Assembly (NCBI RefSeq): GCF_029211185.1
Contig: NZ_JARGDO010000009.1
Location: 94,718 to 158,717, forward strand
Length of the DNA stretch: 64,000 nt
Direction of reading: 5' to 3'
From: Tessaracoccus caeni
Lineage (GTDB): Bacteria > Actinomycetota > Actinomycetes > Propionibacteriales > Propionibacteriaceae
The notes under the pieces are model-generated. The model had not been told where the DNA came from, ran no database searches, and saw only the letters and a list, made by a program, of their open reading frames with translations. This document shows, one piece after another, positions 24,539 through 33,740 of this stretch. Position 1 is the stretch's first letter. Each line of letters begins with the position of its first letter. The translations under genes were made by a program, and so were the position numbers.

Positions 24539-27232
24539 ATGACGAGCAGCCACACCGACGAGGCAGCGACGAACCTGGAGAGATTCGGCGGCAAGGGGGC
24601 CAACCTGGTGCGCCTGCGCGACGCGGGCTTCCCGGTCCCGCCCTTCGTGGTGCTCGGCACCGAGGAATACGACGCGTTCGTGGCCGAGCACGGCCTGAAC
24701 GTCGAGATCGAACATGCGCTGGACGACGACCATGCCGCCGCCTCGCGTCGCATCCGGGGGGCGTTCCGCCGGCCCTTGTCCGAGGCGCAACGGGCTCGGA
24801 TTGCCGAGGCCGTCCGTGCGCTGGGGGACGTGGCCGTCGCCGTCCGGAGTTCCGCGACGGCGGAGGATCTGCCTGATGCGTCGTTTGCCGGCCAGCAGGA
24901 CACCTTCCTCGACGTGCGGGGGCTGGATGCCATCCTCGAGGCCGTCGTCGAGTGCTGGTCGAGCCTCTGGACCGAACGCGCCATCAGCTATCGCGAGAGC
25001 CACGACGTCGACCACGCGGCGGTCAGCCTGGCCGTCGTCATCCAGCAGATGGTGCCCGCCGACGCCTCCGGCGTGATGTTCACCGCCGACCCGCTGACCG
25101 GCCGACGCGACCGCATCGTCGTCGATGCCGTGCTGGGGTTGGGGGAGCAGCTGGTCTCCGGCCAGGTGGTGCCGGATCACTACGAGCTCGACGGTGACGG
25201 CGCCATGACCGTATGGCACGTGCACGGCGACGTCAGCGCGCTGAGTCTGCCGCAACTGCGGGCGCTCGGGGCGTTGGGCCGGCGGATCGCCGAGTCGTTC
25301 GGCGCCCCGCAGGACATCGAATGGACTCGGGTAGGCGACGAGTTGCACGTCGTGCAGTCGCGCCCGATCACCAGCCTCTACCCGTTGCCCGACGGCCCCG
25401 GCGACGGCCTGTGGTTTAGTTTCGGGGCATTCCAGGGCATGCTCGAGCCCATCACGCCGCTGGGCCAGGATGCGCTGCGCGCCATCGTCAGCGCGGGAGC
25501 GCTGCTGTTCGGCGGCAACGCCGATTTCCGCCGCAACCCCTACTTGAAGCCCGCAGGTGGGCGGCTGTGGGTGCGCTTGGACGACGCGCTGCGCAACGCT
25601 GTCGGGCGTCGTGTCGCGCCCGTCGTGCTGGCGGCGGCCGACCCCAACGGAGCCGCGGTGCTGCGCGACATCCGCGACGAGGCGGACTACCCGGTGCGGC
25701 GCGGCTCCAGCCGCGGGGCCTTGCGACGCATGCTTCCGTTCCTGCGGCGGATCGCGCCCAAGATCGTTCGCGCGCTGCGCCGTCCGGAGTCCGCGCGACG
25801 GACGATCGACGTCTGGGCCGACAAGGTCGTGGGCAACTTCGAGTTCCGGTTGCGCGAGATCGACGGGCTTTCGGAGCCGCGTGCGCGGTGCGCCGCGAGG
25901 GTCGAGGCGGTGGAGACCTTCGCGGCCTCAGCACTGCCGACGTTGCTTCCGCTGTTCGCCCCGGTGATGTCGGTGGGTGTGCTGGGCACCCTGCGTCTGC
26001 GTGCCCTGGCGCGCTCGACAGGTCTGGACGACGCTGACCGGCTCGCCCTCGGCGCGTTGCGTGCTCTCCCTGGGAATGTCACCACGGAGATGGATCTGGC
26101 GCTGTGGCGTGCCACCCAGGCGATCCGCCGCGATCATGCGTCCGTGGAGGCCTTTGCCGCCGACCCCGAGGAACTCGCCGAGCGCTACCTGCGTCGCGAA
26201 CTGCCCGTCCCCGCTCAGACGGCGATCGAGGGGTTCATGGGCCGCTACGGCATGCGCGGCGTCGCAGAGATCGACATGGGCGTGCCGCGCTGGCGCGAGC
26301 GACCCGATGGCGTCCTACGCACCATCCACTCCTATCTGACGCTGTCCGCTGAGGATGCGCCGGACGTCGCCTATGAGCGGGCGGGTCGCGAGGCTCTCGA
26401 CGACATGGCCAGGCTCGCCCGTGAGGTCGGGCGCGTGCGCGGGATGCAGGTTCGCTTCCTGGGGCGACGGGTGCGCGCGTTGTTCGGGGCTCGGGAGACG
26501 CCGAAGTTCGTGCTGGTCCAGGGCCTCGGGCTGTTGCGCGAGGCATTCCGCGACACCGGCCAGGATCTCGTCGAACTCGGTGTCCTGGACGACGCGGACG
26601 ACATCTTCTTCCTCCACCTCGACGAGCTGGTGCCCGCCTTCGACGGCGGCAGCCGCGCCGCTCTGGTTCCTGCCGTCGATGGCGGCAGCCTCGCTGCTCT
26701 GGTTCCTGCCGTCGATGGCGGCAGCCTCGCTGCTCTGGGTCCTGCCTTTGATGGTGGCAGCTTCGACGCTCTGGGTCCTGCCTTTGCCGGTGGCAGTCTC
26801 GCCGAGGTTGTGGCCGAACGACGCCAGGAGCGGGCCCGAGAGTCGCGACGACGCCGGGTGCCCGTCGCGCTGGTGGGAGACGGTCGCGCGCTGTTCGGGG
26901 GTTCCTCCGCCGGGGTCGCCGATCTCACCGGGATGGGTGTCTCGCCGGGCGTCATCGAGGGCGTCGCCCGAGTGGTGGATCACCCGGAAAGCTCCGCGCT
27001 GGAGCCGGGGGAGATCATGGTCTGCCGTGGCACCGACCCGGCCTGGACCCCCTTGTTCCTGACGGCGTCCGGCTTGGTGACCGAGGTCGGAGGCCTGATG
27101 ACCCACGGCTCCGTCGTCGCAAGGGAATACGGCCTCCCGGCGGTGGTGGGAATCGTCGGAGCCACCGAACGCATCCCCACCGGAAGCCGCATCCGCCTCG
27201 ACGGCTCCACGGGCACCATCACGCTCCTGTAA
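24539..27232 (+). CDS. PEP-utilizing, rifampicin-phosphotransferase-like ATP dikinase with tandem-repeat linker
   Basis: An 897-aa protein. The N-terminal ATP-grasp domain has RSSATAEDLPDASFAGQQDT (about residues 104-123) and ASGVMFTADPLTG. The C-terminal swivelling domain has GGLMTHGSVVAREYGLPAV, with the phospho-accepting His at about 856. No PEP-binding barrel is present. With the His domain last, the order is that of rifampicin phosphotransferase, which moves the beta phosphate of ATP to a hydroxyl, not of PEP synthase. Between the central and His domains, residues about 698-757 are five tandem 12-residue units (PAxDGGSxxALx). The real substrate is unknown; rifamycin is one possibility. 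Confidence 0.85.
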   Translation: MTSSHTDEAATNLERFGGKGANLVRLRDAGFPVPPFVVLGTEEYDAFVAEHGLNVEIEHALDDDHAAASRRIRGAFRRPLSEAQRARIAEAVRALGDVAVAVRSSATAEDLPDASFAGQQDTFLDVRGLDAILEAVVECWSSLWTERAISYRESHDVDHAAVSLAVVIQQMVPADASGVMFTADPLTGRRDRIVVDAVLGLGEQLVSGQVVPDHYELDGDGAMTVWHVHGDVSALSLPQLRALGALGRRIAESFGAPQDIEWTRVGDELHVVQSRPITSLYPLPDGPGDGLWFSFGAFQGMLEPITPLGQDALRAIVSAGALLFGGNADFRRNPYLKPAGGRLWVRLDDALRNAVGRRVAPVVLAAADPNGAAVLRDIRDEADYPVRRGSSRGALRRMLPFLRRIAPKIVRALRRPESARRTIDVWADKVVGNFEFRLREIDGLSEPRARCAARVEAVETFAASALPTLLPLFAPVMSVGVLGTLRLRALARSTGLDDADRLALGALRALPGNVTTEMDLALWRATQAIRRDHASVEAFAADPEELAERYLRRELPVPAQTAIEGFMGRYGMRGVAEIDMGVPRWRERPDGVLRTIHSYLTLSAEDAPDVAYERAGREALDDMARLAREVGRVRGMQVRFLGRRVRALFGARETPKFVLVQGLGLLREAFRDTGQDLVELGVLDDADDIFFLHLDELVPAFDGGSRAALVPAVDGGSLAALVPAVDGGSLAALGPAFDGGSFDALGPAFAGGSLAEVVAERRQERARESRRRRVPVALVGDGRALFGGSSAGVADLTGMGVSPGVIEGVARVVDHPESSALEPGEIMVCRGTDPAWTPLFLTASGLVTEVGGLMTHGSVVAREYGLPAVVGIVGATERIPTGSRIRLDGSTGTITLL
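26630..26809 (+). repeat. In-frame minisatellite, 5 x 36 bp
   Basis: Five head-to-tail 36-bp units inside the dikinase gene each encode about 12 residues (VPAFDGGSRAAL, VPAVDGGSLAAL twice, GPAFDGGSFDAL, GPAFAGGSLAEV). Units 2 and 3 are almost identical at DNA level, the rest are diverged. As a multiple of three, copy number can change without a frameshift. Confidence 0.9.
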
Positions 27233-27246
27233 GGCTGAGTCGTCGA

Positions 27247-27478
27247 CGGTGCGGTGGAGCAGGTTCTCGCGCTCCTTGTGGTGCGAGCGAAGCGTGCTGC
27301 TGACGGTGTGGTGGAGCAGGTTCTTACGCTCCTTGTGGTGCGAGCGAAGCGAGCCACTGACGTAGGCGTGGTGGAGCCGATTCTTACGCTCCTGTGGTGC
27401 GAGTGAAGCGAGCCGCAGACAGCGTGGTCGAGCAGATTCCCACGCTCCTTGAGGTGCGAGCGAAGCGAGCCTCGAAAG
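27247..27478. repeat. Four tandem copies of a 57-59 bp intergenic repeat
   Basis: Units begin at 27247, 27304, 27361 and 27420. Each contains GTGGAGCAGGTTCTTACGCT (or a variant) followed by CCTTGTGGTGCGAGCGAAGC. The last unit has the GAGG/CCTC arms that form a hairpin, like the single copy at 8292-8339. The array lies right after the dikinase gene and has no coding potential. Confidence 0.85.
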
Positions 27479-27615
27479 GGCGTTACCGTGGGCAGGGATT
27501 TGTGTCGCGCCCGTCTTTGGGCTGTCGCTCGCTTCGAAGCGCCTCCCAGGTTCGTTCTGTCAGTGCTCGACGATCAGCGAGGCTGAATCCGTCACCGCTT
27601 GGGCTCATCCATGCT

Positions 27616-27661
27616 CAGCGGGGTTGTGAATATCAGCATGCTGATATTCACAACCCCGCTG
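27616..27661. repeat. Perfect 46-bp palindrome centred on GCATGC (copy 1)
   Basis: The arm CAGCGGGGTTGTGAATATCA runs to the centre GCATGC and is followed by its exact complement. A conserved tail, CTGAACGGAATCAACCCC, follows at 27681-27698. Related but degenerate elements with the same centre and tail are at 31081-31160 and 43750-43872. Confidence 0.85.
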
Positions 27662-27884
27662 ATGCGAGATCGCAGTGCAACTGAACGGAATCAACCCCGA
27701 TAAGGCGTAACGACCGGACGCTGCGGTCGAGCAAAACGTCTCCCTCAAACGCCTGGTCTGCGTCCGCGTGGGGTAAGCGGTTCGAACAACGCGGGAATGT
27801 TCTGGCCAGGTGGCGGTGAATCCGGGAACCAGGCACCGTCGGACATCCGCGCCGGTAACGTGTGACCCGTCGATAGGGGGACGG

Positions 27885-30800
27885 ATGTCGAAGGTGTCGT
27901 CGATCGTGAGCGCGGCGGTGCCGTGGGTCTTGGGAGTGTTCGGAGTGCCGCCCCTCGTTGCTGAGGGTGCTGGTGTTGTCGCTGCGGGGGTTGACACTGT
28001 TGTCGAGGCCGGGAAGGCAAGCGCGGCCCGCAACAGAGAGTTGCAGGCCTTCGTCGCGAAGGCTGCCGAGAGTTTCGAGGAGCAGTGCGGCCGCGAGATC
28101 ACCCACCTGGGTGACTACGACCGAGAAGTCGTCGAGAAGCGGATGCGCGAGTTGCTGCAGGCAGCGGATCGTGACGCGATGCTCGGTGCGGCGCTGATCG
28201 GATACGACGAGTTCCAGCTCCGGCTCTTTGGTACGGAGGCGTGCGCCGGACTGGACGACGATGGTCGCGGATACCTTGTTGCACTCTGTGGCCACGTCCA
28301 CGGATTGGTGTTGTCCTTCGCCCAATCTGACGCTGTTCTCGGCGTTGCCAGTACGACGGCGATCAGGATCATCTGGCGAGAGTTGGCATCGCGCCCGACG
28401 CTCGATCAGGTGCAGCTACTGATCAGGCAGGCGATCTCGGGAGAGGTCGAGAAGCGGCGACACGTCGTGGGGTCTCGCCCGCGATTGGCAGCTGGCTTCG
28501 TCACGCGCAACGAGATGCCCGCGCTGAGGGACGCGCTGGATCAGTCTGGGGTCGCGACGGTCTCCGCCTTGCAGGGCATGCGGGGTGCGGGCAAGTCGCA
28601 GTTGGCGTCGGCATACGCGGAGGCTTGCGAGAACGACCTCTGGCGATTCGTCGGCTGGATAACCGCCTCCACTCGTGAGCAGGCGATCACCGAGTTGGCG
28701 GCAGCGGCCCAGTCCACCGGCATCTCTGACGAAGAGATCCCGGAGAAGGCCGCCAGGCAACTACTCGCCTGGCTGAGTAGCGCCGGACCAGAGCCACGAC
28801 TGCTGGTGTTCGACAATGTGAACAGCGCGGACGACGTCACCGACCTGATTCCTACCGGGCCCGGCATGCGGGTGATCGTCACCACCACGCGCAAGGCAAC
28901 TGCGCTGGGAAAACCCGTCGAAATCGGCGTCTACACGCCTCAGCAGGCCATCGACTACTTGCAGGACGCCACCGACGTTCGAGACGAAGAAGGCGCGGGT
29001 GCCGTTGCCGAAGATCTGGGACGACTGCCGGTCGCGCTGACCCAGGCGGCGGTCGTGATCAAGGGACGCAACTATGACTTCCGCCGGTATCGGGAACTGC
29101 TATCCAGTGGCCGGGGGCTCGACAGGGTGGTTGAGACGGAAGACGGCGCCTATCCCCAGTTGGTCGGTGTGGCACTGCGGCTGGCGTACACCGATGTGCT
29201 GAAGGGCTTGCCCGGCGAAGTGTCGGATGCGGCAGAGCACGTGCTGGGGGCCCTGGCGCTGTTGGCCGAGCCGGGCGTGCCCCGTGAGTGGCTACGCGGG
29301 CTTGGGGACGATGAGTTCGTGGTCGACGAGACGGTGGGCGCCCTAGTCAAGAACTCGATCCTGATCGAGTCCGAGGACCGACGCATCGTCTCGCTGCACC
29401 GGCTACAGGCCCAGGTGATCCGTGAGGACTTTGAGGCTCGCAATGAAATGGGGGCCGCCGTTCGAAACGCCTGCGTCGCGATGCATGGGGCGAGTTGGTA
29501 TGTCGCGAATACCTACCTGGTGGAGCGGGACAATAACCGTGAGATAGCTAGTCAGTTCGTTGCGGTCAGGGAGCAGTCACACTCTACATCGCTGATGAAT
29601 GACGAGGACTGGATGCGACTTGTGGCGGCCGTGGTGTATCGGTCAAGTCAGCAGCTCGATCCTTATCCTGCTATCGAACTTGAGGGCTACCTGGAAGATG
29701 TAAATAGAGTATTAGGAGCCGATTGTCGAGAAGCTCTTATGTTCTGTAACAATCTCGGTGTCGTCTACGAGTTGGTAGGTGATCTTGGTCGGGCCCGTTT
29801 GTTCTACGAGAGAGCACTGGACGGGCTATCTAAAGTAACAGGAGCTGATCAGTCTGATGTGCTAGCGGCCAGGAATAATCTGGCTGGTGTTTATCTGTCA
29901 TCAGGTAATTTGACTCAAGCGGCTTCGATGCTGGAGAGGGTTGTTTGCGATGCAAAACGAGTCTTCGGTGAGAGGCATCCAGATACCTTGATGTTTCGGG
30001 GCAATCTTGCGAAGGCCTACGAAGCGGTGGGGGATCTGAGTAGAGCATCTGTGCTGTTCGATAGGCTTACGGAAGATACGTCGCGCATCCTGGGGAGCGG
30101 TGATCAGCGCACGTTTACCGCTCGTAGCGGGCTCGCGCGTGCGTATAAGGAGCAAGGGTGACTGGGGTCGCGCGATCTCGTTGAATGAGGAACTGATGAG
30201 GGACTGTCAGCAGATCTTGGGTCCAGATCATCCTAGGACTGTGCGGATACGGGACGATCTTGCCACTATGTACGAGGCTGCGGGTCAATTCGAGCGAGCC
30301 ATCTCATTGCATGCGCGTGCGTTGTGGGATAGCGAGCGGATTCTGGGTGTTGGTCATCCAGTAACGCTTACTTGTAGAAACAACCTCGCCTACGCTTACG
30401 AGTCGGCGGGTGATTTAGATCGGGCGTTCTCGCTTTACGAACAGACGCTGCTGGATCGCGAACGACTCCTGGGTCTCGATCATCCGAGCACCTTGGTGTC
30501 TTGTAACAATCTTGCCGGCCTGTATCAGGCGAAGGGAGAGATAGGGAAGGCGGTTTCCTTGTATAAGCGGACGCTGGGGGATAGGGAGCGCTTCTTGGGG
30601 GCTGATCATCCGGACACGTTGATCTCTCTTAATAACCTTGCTGGTGCGTATCGCGCCGCAGGTAATCTGGTTCGAGCTGTACGTCTCTATGAGCGTGGTT
30701 TAGATGAGTGTGGGCGTGTGCTGGGTAAGGAACATGCAACCACTTTGGGGGTGTGGCGAAATCTCGCCGATACATATGGGATGATCGGTCGGTGGCGGGA

Positions 30801-30939
30801 GGCGTTCATGACGCTGGAGGAAGCAGTCAAAGTGTCGAAAAAGGCCTATGGCGCCGAACATCCAATAACTCAAGGTCTATTGGAACGTAGGGATGCTATC
30901 AGTCGTATGGGTGTGTTTTGGGTAGGTGGCGATCATTGA
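27885..30939 (+). pseudogene. STAND ATPase (NB-ARC-like) with C-terminal TPRs, interrupted by a frameshift
   Basis: Read in two frames (27885-30161, then on to 30939) this is one protein of about 1015 aa. The N-terminal 190 or so residues are unassigned. A STAND NTPase module has P-loop SALQGMRGAGKSQLA (about residue 230) and Walker B PRLLVFDNVN (about 306). From about residue 605, nine or ten 42-residue TPR units carry the NNLAxxYxxxGDLxRAxxLxERxL and LGxDHPxTL patterns. The frame breaks in repeat 4 at AAGGGTGAC (30154-30162). Removing one G restores QGDWGRAIS, so a one-base insertion explains the stop. The TPR part is less GC-rich than its neighbours, suggesting transfer. Such proteins often sense infection; that role is inference. 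Confidence 0.82.
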
Positions 30940-31190
30940 TCTTGACGATTTGTTTGAGCTCGAAAGCTATGGACTGATCAGCCGCCACGGACTATTGACC
31001 CGAATCCTCAAGTAGGGACACGTCCCCGCTGTCGAGGGCGCTCGCAGCAGCGTCGCTGCTCAGGCGTGCGACGGCTCGCCCAGGTTCTGGATGTCAGCAT
31101 GCTGACGTCAACGACCTGGCTGATCCGAGATCGCGGGGCAGCTGAACGGAATTAACCTGGATAAGACCGCGCTGGCTTGCGCACCGTTGG
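30940..31190. repeat. Non-coding stretch with a degenerate GCATGC palindrome (copy 2)
   Basis: No credible gene. At 31081-31119 CAGGTTCTGGATGTCA leads to a central GCATGC, then TGACGTCAACGACCTGG, an imperfect palindrome. The tail CTGAACGGAATTAACCTGG follows at 31142-31160, matching the tail of copy 1. The STAND gene region therefore lies between two members of this family. Confidence 0.65.
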
Positions 31191-31210
31191 CTCAGCTCAG
31201 CTCAGCTCAG
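31191..31210. repeat. CTCAG x 4 microsatellite across the GNAT stop codon
   Basis: Four perfect tandem copies of CTCAG, read as CTGAG on the coding strand, include the stop codon of the acetyltransferase gene (31204-31202). Gain or loss of a unit could move the reading frame only at the extreme C-terminus. Confidence 0.9.
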
Positions 31211-31852
31211 GCCGACGAACTCCTTGAAGGCCTCCACGCCGTCGAAGGTGACGGTGCCTGTCGGGCGGACGAAATGATCGGGGGTCAGGATGAAGCGCAC
31301 TTCCTGGGCTCGCTCGCCCAGCCGATTGACGGGCCGGACCTCGACCCGCTGATAGCCGAGCTTCTCGCTCACACGCTGACTCGCGGGATTGTCCGAATAG
31401 GCCTCGGTGCGGCATTCGTCGGCGCCCAGCGCGTCGAAGGCGAAGGCGCAGACCAACTGGCGCATCGCCGTGCCGATACCGGAGCCGTGGTGCCGGCGGC
31501 CGAGCCAGGATCCGGTGCGCGCCACGCGGGTGATGGGGAAGTCGTCGGTCATGAGGTCTTGGCAGCCGACGATCTCGCCGCGATGTCGAACGACGAAGAG
31601 CAAGGACCAAGCATCGGGCCGAGCCGCTGCCCAGGTGGAGAAGTAGTGCCGGGCGGAGTTGAGGCGCAGGTCGGCCGGTTCTCGCAGGGCCCAGTCGTTG
31701 TTGAACGGATACGGCCGGTCTGGATCGACGACCCCCTCCGCCGCGAGGTCCAACAGTTCCGGCACGTCGGCGGGCGTCATGCCATGCAGTTCGAGGTCGC
31801 CGCATGCGATGGACACCCCGAACGGGGGATAGATCTCTGCCCAGGTAGTCAC
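31202..31852 (-). CDS. GNAT-family N-acetyltransferase (RimJ/RimL type)
   Basis: A 216-aa protein using acetyl-CoA. Core motifs: LRLNSARHYFSTWAAARPDAW, VVRHRGEIVGCQDLM, the pantetheine loop SWLGRRHHGSGIGTAM, and CRTEAYSDNPASQRVSEKLGYQ. The acceptor is not predictable; related proteins acetylate protein N-termini, small amines or siderophore-type hydroxylamines. It follows the siderophore ABC ATPase gene by 23 bp on the same strand and could belong to the iron operon. The extreme 3' end is made of a CTGAG microsatellite. Confidence 0.88.
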   Translation of the reverse strand: MTTWAEIYPPFGVSIACGDLELHGMTPADVPELLDLAAEGVVDPDRPYPFNNDWALREPADLRLNSARHYFSTWAAARPDAWSLLFVVRHRGEIVGCQDLMTDDFPITRVARTGSWLGRRHHGSGIGTAMRQLVCAFAFDALGADECRTEAYSDNPASQRVSEKLGYQRVEVRPVNRLGERAQEVRFILTPDHFVRPTGTVTFDGVEAFKEFVGLS

Positions 31853-31875
31853 CCAGGCAGGCTATACCTCTATCC

Positions 31876-32688
31876 CTACGCCCCGTGCGGGTTGACGCGG
31901 TGCCGGCCCAGCGGGAGCATCAGGGGGCGGCCGCTGGTGGGGTCGGCGATGATCTGGCTGTCGATGCCGAAGACCGTGCGCACCATGTCCGTCGTCAGCA
32001 CCTCCTCCGGCGAACCCGACTGATAGACGGTGCCGCCGGCGATGGCGACGAGGTGGTCGGCGTAGCGGGCGGCCAGGTTGAGGTCGTGCAGCACCATCAC
32101 GATGGTGGTGCCGCTGGACTGATTGAGGTCGGTCAGCAGGTCCAGCACCTCCACCTGGTGGCTCACGTCCAGGAAGGTGGTGGGCTCGTCGAGCAGCAGC
32201 AGCTCGGTCTGCTGGGCGAGCGCCATGGCGATCCACACCCGCTGACGCTGACCGCCGGACAGCTCGTCGACGGCGCGATCGGCCAGGTCGAGGGTGTTGG
32301 TGGCCTCCAGTGCGGCGGCTACGGCCTCGTCGTCCTTGGCGGTCCAGCGGGAGAACACCTTCTGGTGCGGGTGGCGGCCCCGGCCCACCAGGTCGGCGAC
32401 CGTGATGCCCTCCGGCGCGATGGGCGACTGGGGGAGCAGCCCCAGCGTGCGGGCCAGTTCCTTGGCCGGCATCTGGTGCACCTGCTTGCCGTCCAGCAGC
32501 ACTTGGCCCTCGCGCGGCGCGAGCAGCCGGGAGAGCGAGCGCAGCAGCGTCGACTTGCCGCACGCGTTGGCGCCGACGATCACCGTGATCTCGCCGGGCG
32601 GCACGCTGAGATCGAGGCCCTCGATCACCGCGCGGTCGCGATACCCGAGGCTGAGACCCTGCGCCTCGAGGAGATGGGACCGGGTCAC
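31876..32688 (-). CDS. Iron-siderophore ABC transporter, ATP-binding subunit (FecE/FepC type)
   Basis: A 270-aa ABC ATPase. Walker A is VGANACGKSTLLRSL; Ala-Cys in place of the usual Gly-Ser/Cys pair is common in this subfamily. Also seen: Q-loop LLPQSPIAPEGITVADLVGRGR (the FepC-specific start of the helical domain), signature DELSGGQRQRVWIAMAL, Walker B LLLLDEPTTFLDVSHQVE, and switch His LHDLNLAARYAD. It powers uptake through the two FecCD-type permeases. Its start overlaps the upstream permease stop by 4 bp (ATGA), indicating translational coupling. Confidence 0.95.
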   Translation of the reverse strand: MTRSHLLEAQGLSLGYRDRAVIEGLDLSVPPGEITVIVGANACGKSTLLRSLSRLLAPREGQVLLDGKQVHQMPAKELARTLGLLPQSPIAPEGITVADLVGRGRHPHQKVFSRWTAKDDEAVAAALEATNTLDLADRAVDELSGGQRQRVWIAMALAQQTELLLLDEPTTFLDVSHQVEVLDLLTDLNQSSGTTIVMVLHDLNLAARYADHLVAIAGGTVYQSGSPEEVLTTDMVRTVFGIDSQIIADPTSGRPLMLPLGRHRVNPHGA

Positions 32689-33740
32689 AGTGATCCTCCT
32701 GTGCGGTTGGTGCGGATGATGAGGTAGACGAGATACGGCGCTCCCAGCGCCCCTGTGACGACGCCGACGGGGTAGCGGGCGCCGAAGGCGTACTGGCCGA
32801 GCAGGTCGGCCAGCAGCACCAGCAGCGCGCCCACCAGTGCCGCCGGTACGAGGGGAGAGCCATGCGGTCCGATGATCCGGGCCGCAATGGGGCCTGACAG
32901 GAAGGCGACGAAGGCGATCGGACCCGCAGCCGCTGTCGCGAAGGCGATCAGGCCCACGGCCGAGACGATCAGGATGATCCGGGTGCGTTCGGTGCGCACC
33001 CCCAACGCGGCGGCGGTGTCGTCGCCCAAGCGCAAGGCGGCCAGGTTGCGGGCCTGCCCCAGCAGCACCGGGGCGAACACCACGAACGCGACGACGGCCG
33101 GCAGGTTAGTCTCCCACCGCGCGCCGTTCAGGCTGCCCATCAGCCAGCGCATCGCCTCCTGCAGCTCCCATTGGGGCGCCTTGCTGAGGAAGTAGGAGGT
33201 CAGCGAGTCGAGCATCGCGGCCATGCCGATGCCGATCAGGATCAGCCGGGTGCCGGCCACCCCTGAGCGGAACGACAGCAGGTAGACGGCGACGGCGACG
33301 CCGAGGCCGGCGGTGATGGCGAACACCGACACGCCCGTGCCGGAGAGCCCCAGCACGATGATCGCGAACGTCGCCGCCGCGCTGGCGCCGGAGCTGATGC
33401 CGATGATGTCGGGGCTGGCCAACGGGTTGCGCAGCATGGTCTGGAAGGTGACGCCGCCTAATCCGAAGCTGAGCCCGGCCACCACCGCGAGCACCGCCCG
33501 TGGCAGGCGCAGGCGACCGACGGTGAACGTCGCACCCGCGACGTCCTGGCCCAGCACCACACGCACCACGTCGCTCAGCGGATAGAACGTGTTGCCCACC
33601 ATCAACGAGACGACGAACAGTGCGACGATCAGCACCGCCAGGACAGCCATGATGATCCGGCGACGGCGCCCCCGGCCACGTCGCCCGGACGCGACCAGCT
33701 CGACAGCCGCCGGAGACGCGGACAACAGCCTGGTGCTCAT
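32685..33740 (-). CDS. FecCD-family siderophore permease 2
   Basis: A 351-aa membrane protein with eight to ten helices. Family marks: PRAVLAVVAGLSFGLGGVTFQTMLRNPLASPDIIGISSGA in segments, GMAAMLDSLTSYFL, and AGPIAFVAFLSGPIAARIIGPHGSPLVPAALVGALLVLLADLLGQ in parts. It pairs with the next permease as a heterodimeric channel. Four-base overlaps with both neighbours show a tight operon. The Arg/Gly-rich N-terminus of about 30 residues is cytoplasmic. Confidence 0.95.
   Translation of the reverse strand: MSTRLLSASPAAVELVASGRRGRGRRRRIIMAVLAVLIVALFVVSLMVGNTFYPLSDVVRVVLGQDVAGATFTVGRLRLPRAVLAVVAGLSFGLGGVTFQTMLRNPLASPDIIGISSGASAAATFAIIVLGLSGTGVSVFAITAGLGVAVAVYLLSFRSGVAGTRLILIGIGMAAMLDSLTSYFLSKAPQWELQEAMRWLMGSLNGARWETNLPAVVAFVVFAPVLLGQARNLAALRLGDDTAAALGVRTERTRIILIVSAVGLIAFATAAAGPIAFVAFLSGPIAARIIGPHGSPLVPAALVGALLVLLADLLGQYAFGARYPVGVVTGALGAPYLVYLIIRTNRTGGSL

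Noticed and set aside
23540..25348. A 602-codon minus-strand open frame across the symporter and dikinase genes
   Set aside because: His/Arg/Asp-rich composition typical of antisense shadow; both plus-strand genes carry strong motifs.
24539..27232. PEP synthase (ppsA)
   Set aside because: The phospho-histidine domain is C-terminal and the PEP-binding barrel is missing, so the order is that of rifampicin-phosphotransferase-like dikinases.
27247..27478. CRISPR array
   Set aside because: Units are 57-59 bp head-to-tail copies that differ throughout; there is no alternation of constant repeats and unique spacers, and no cas genes.
30150..30165. Programmed frameshift in the STAND gene
   Set aside because: AAGGGTGAC is a short G run next to a stop, but no slippery heptamer or downstream structure is evident; mutation or sequencing error is simpler.
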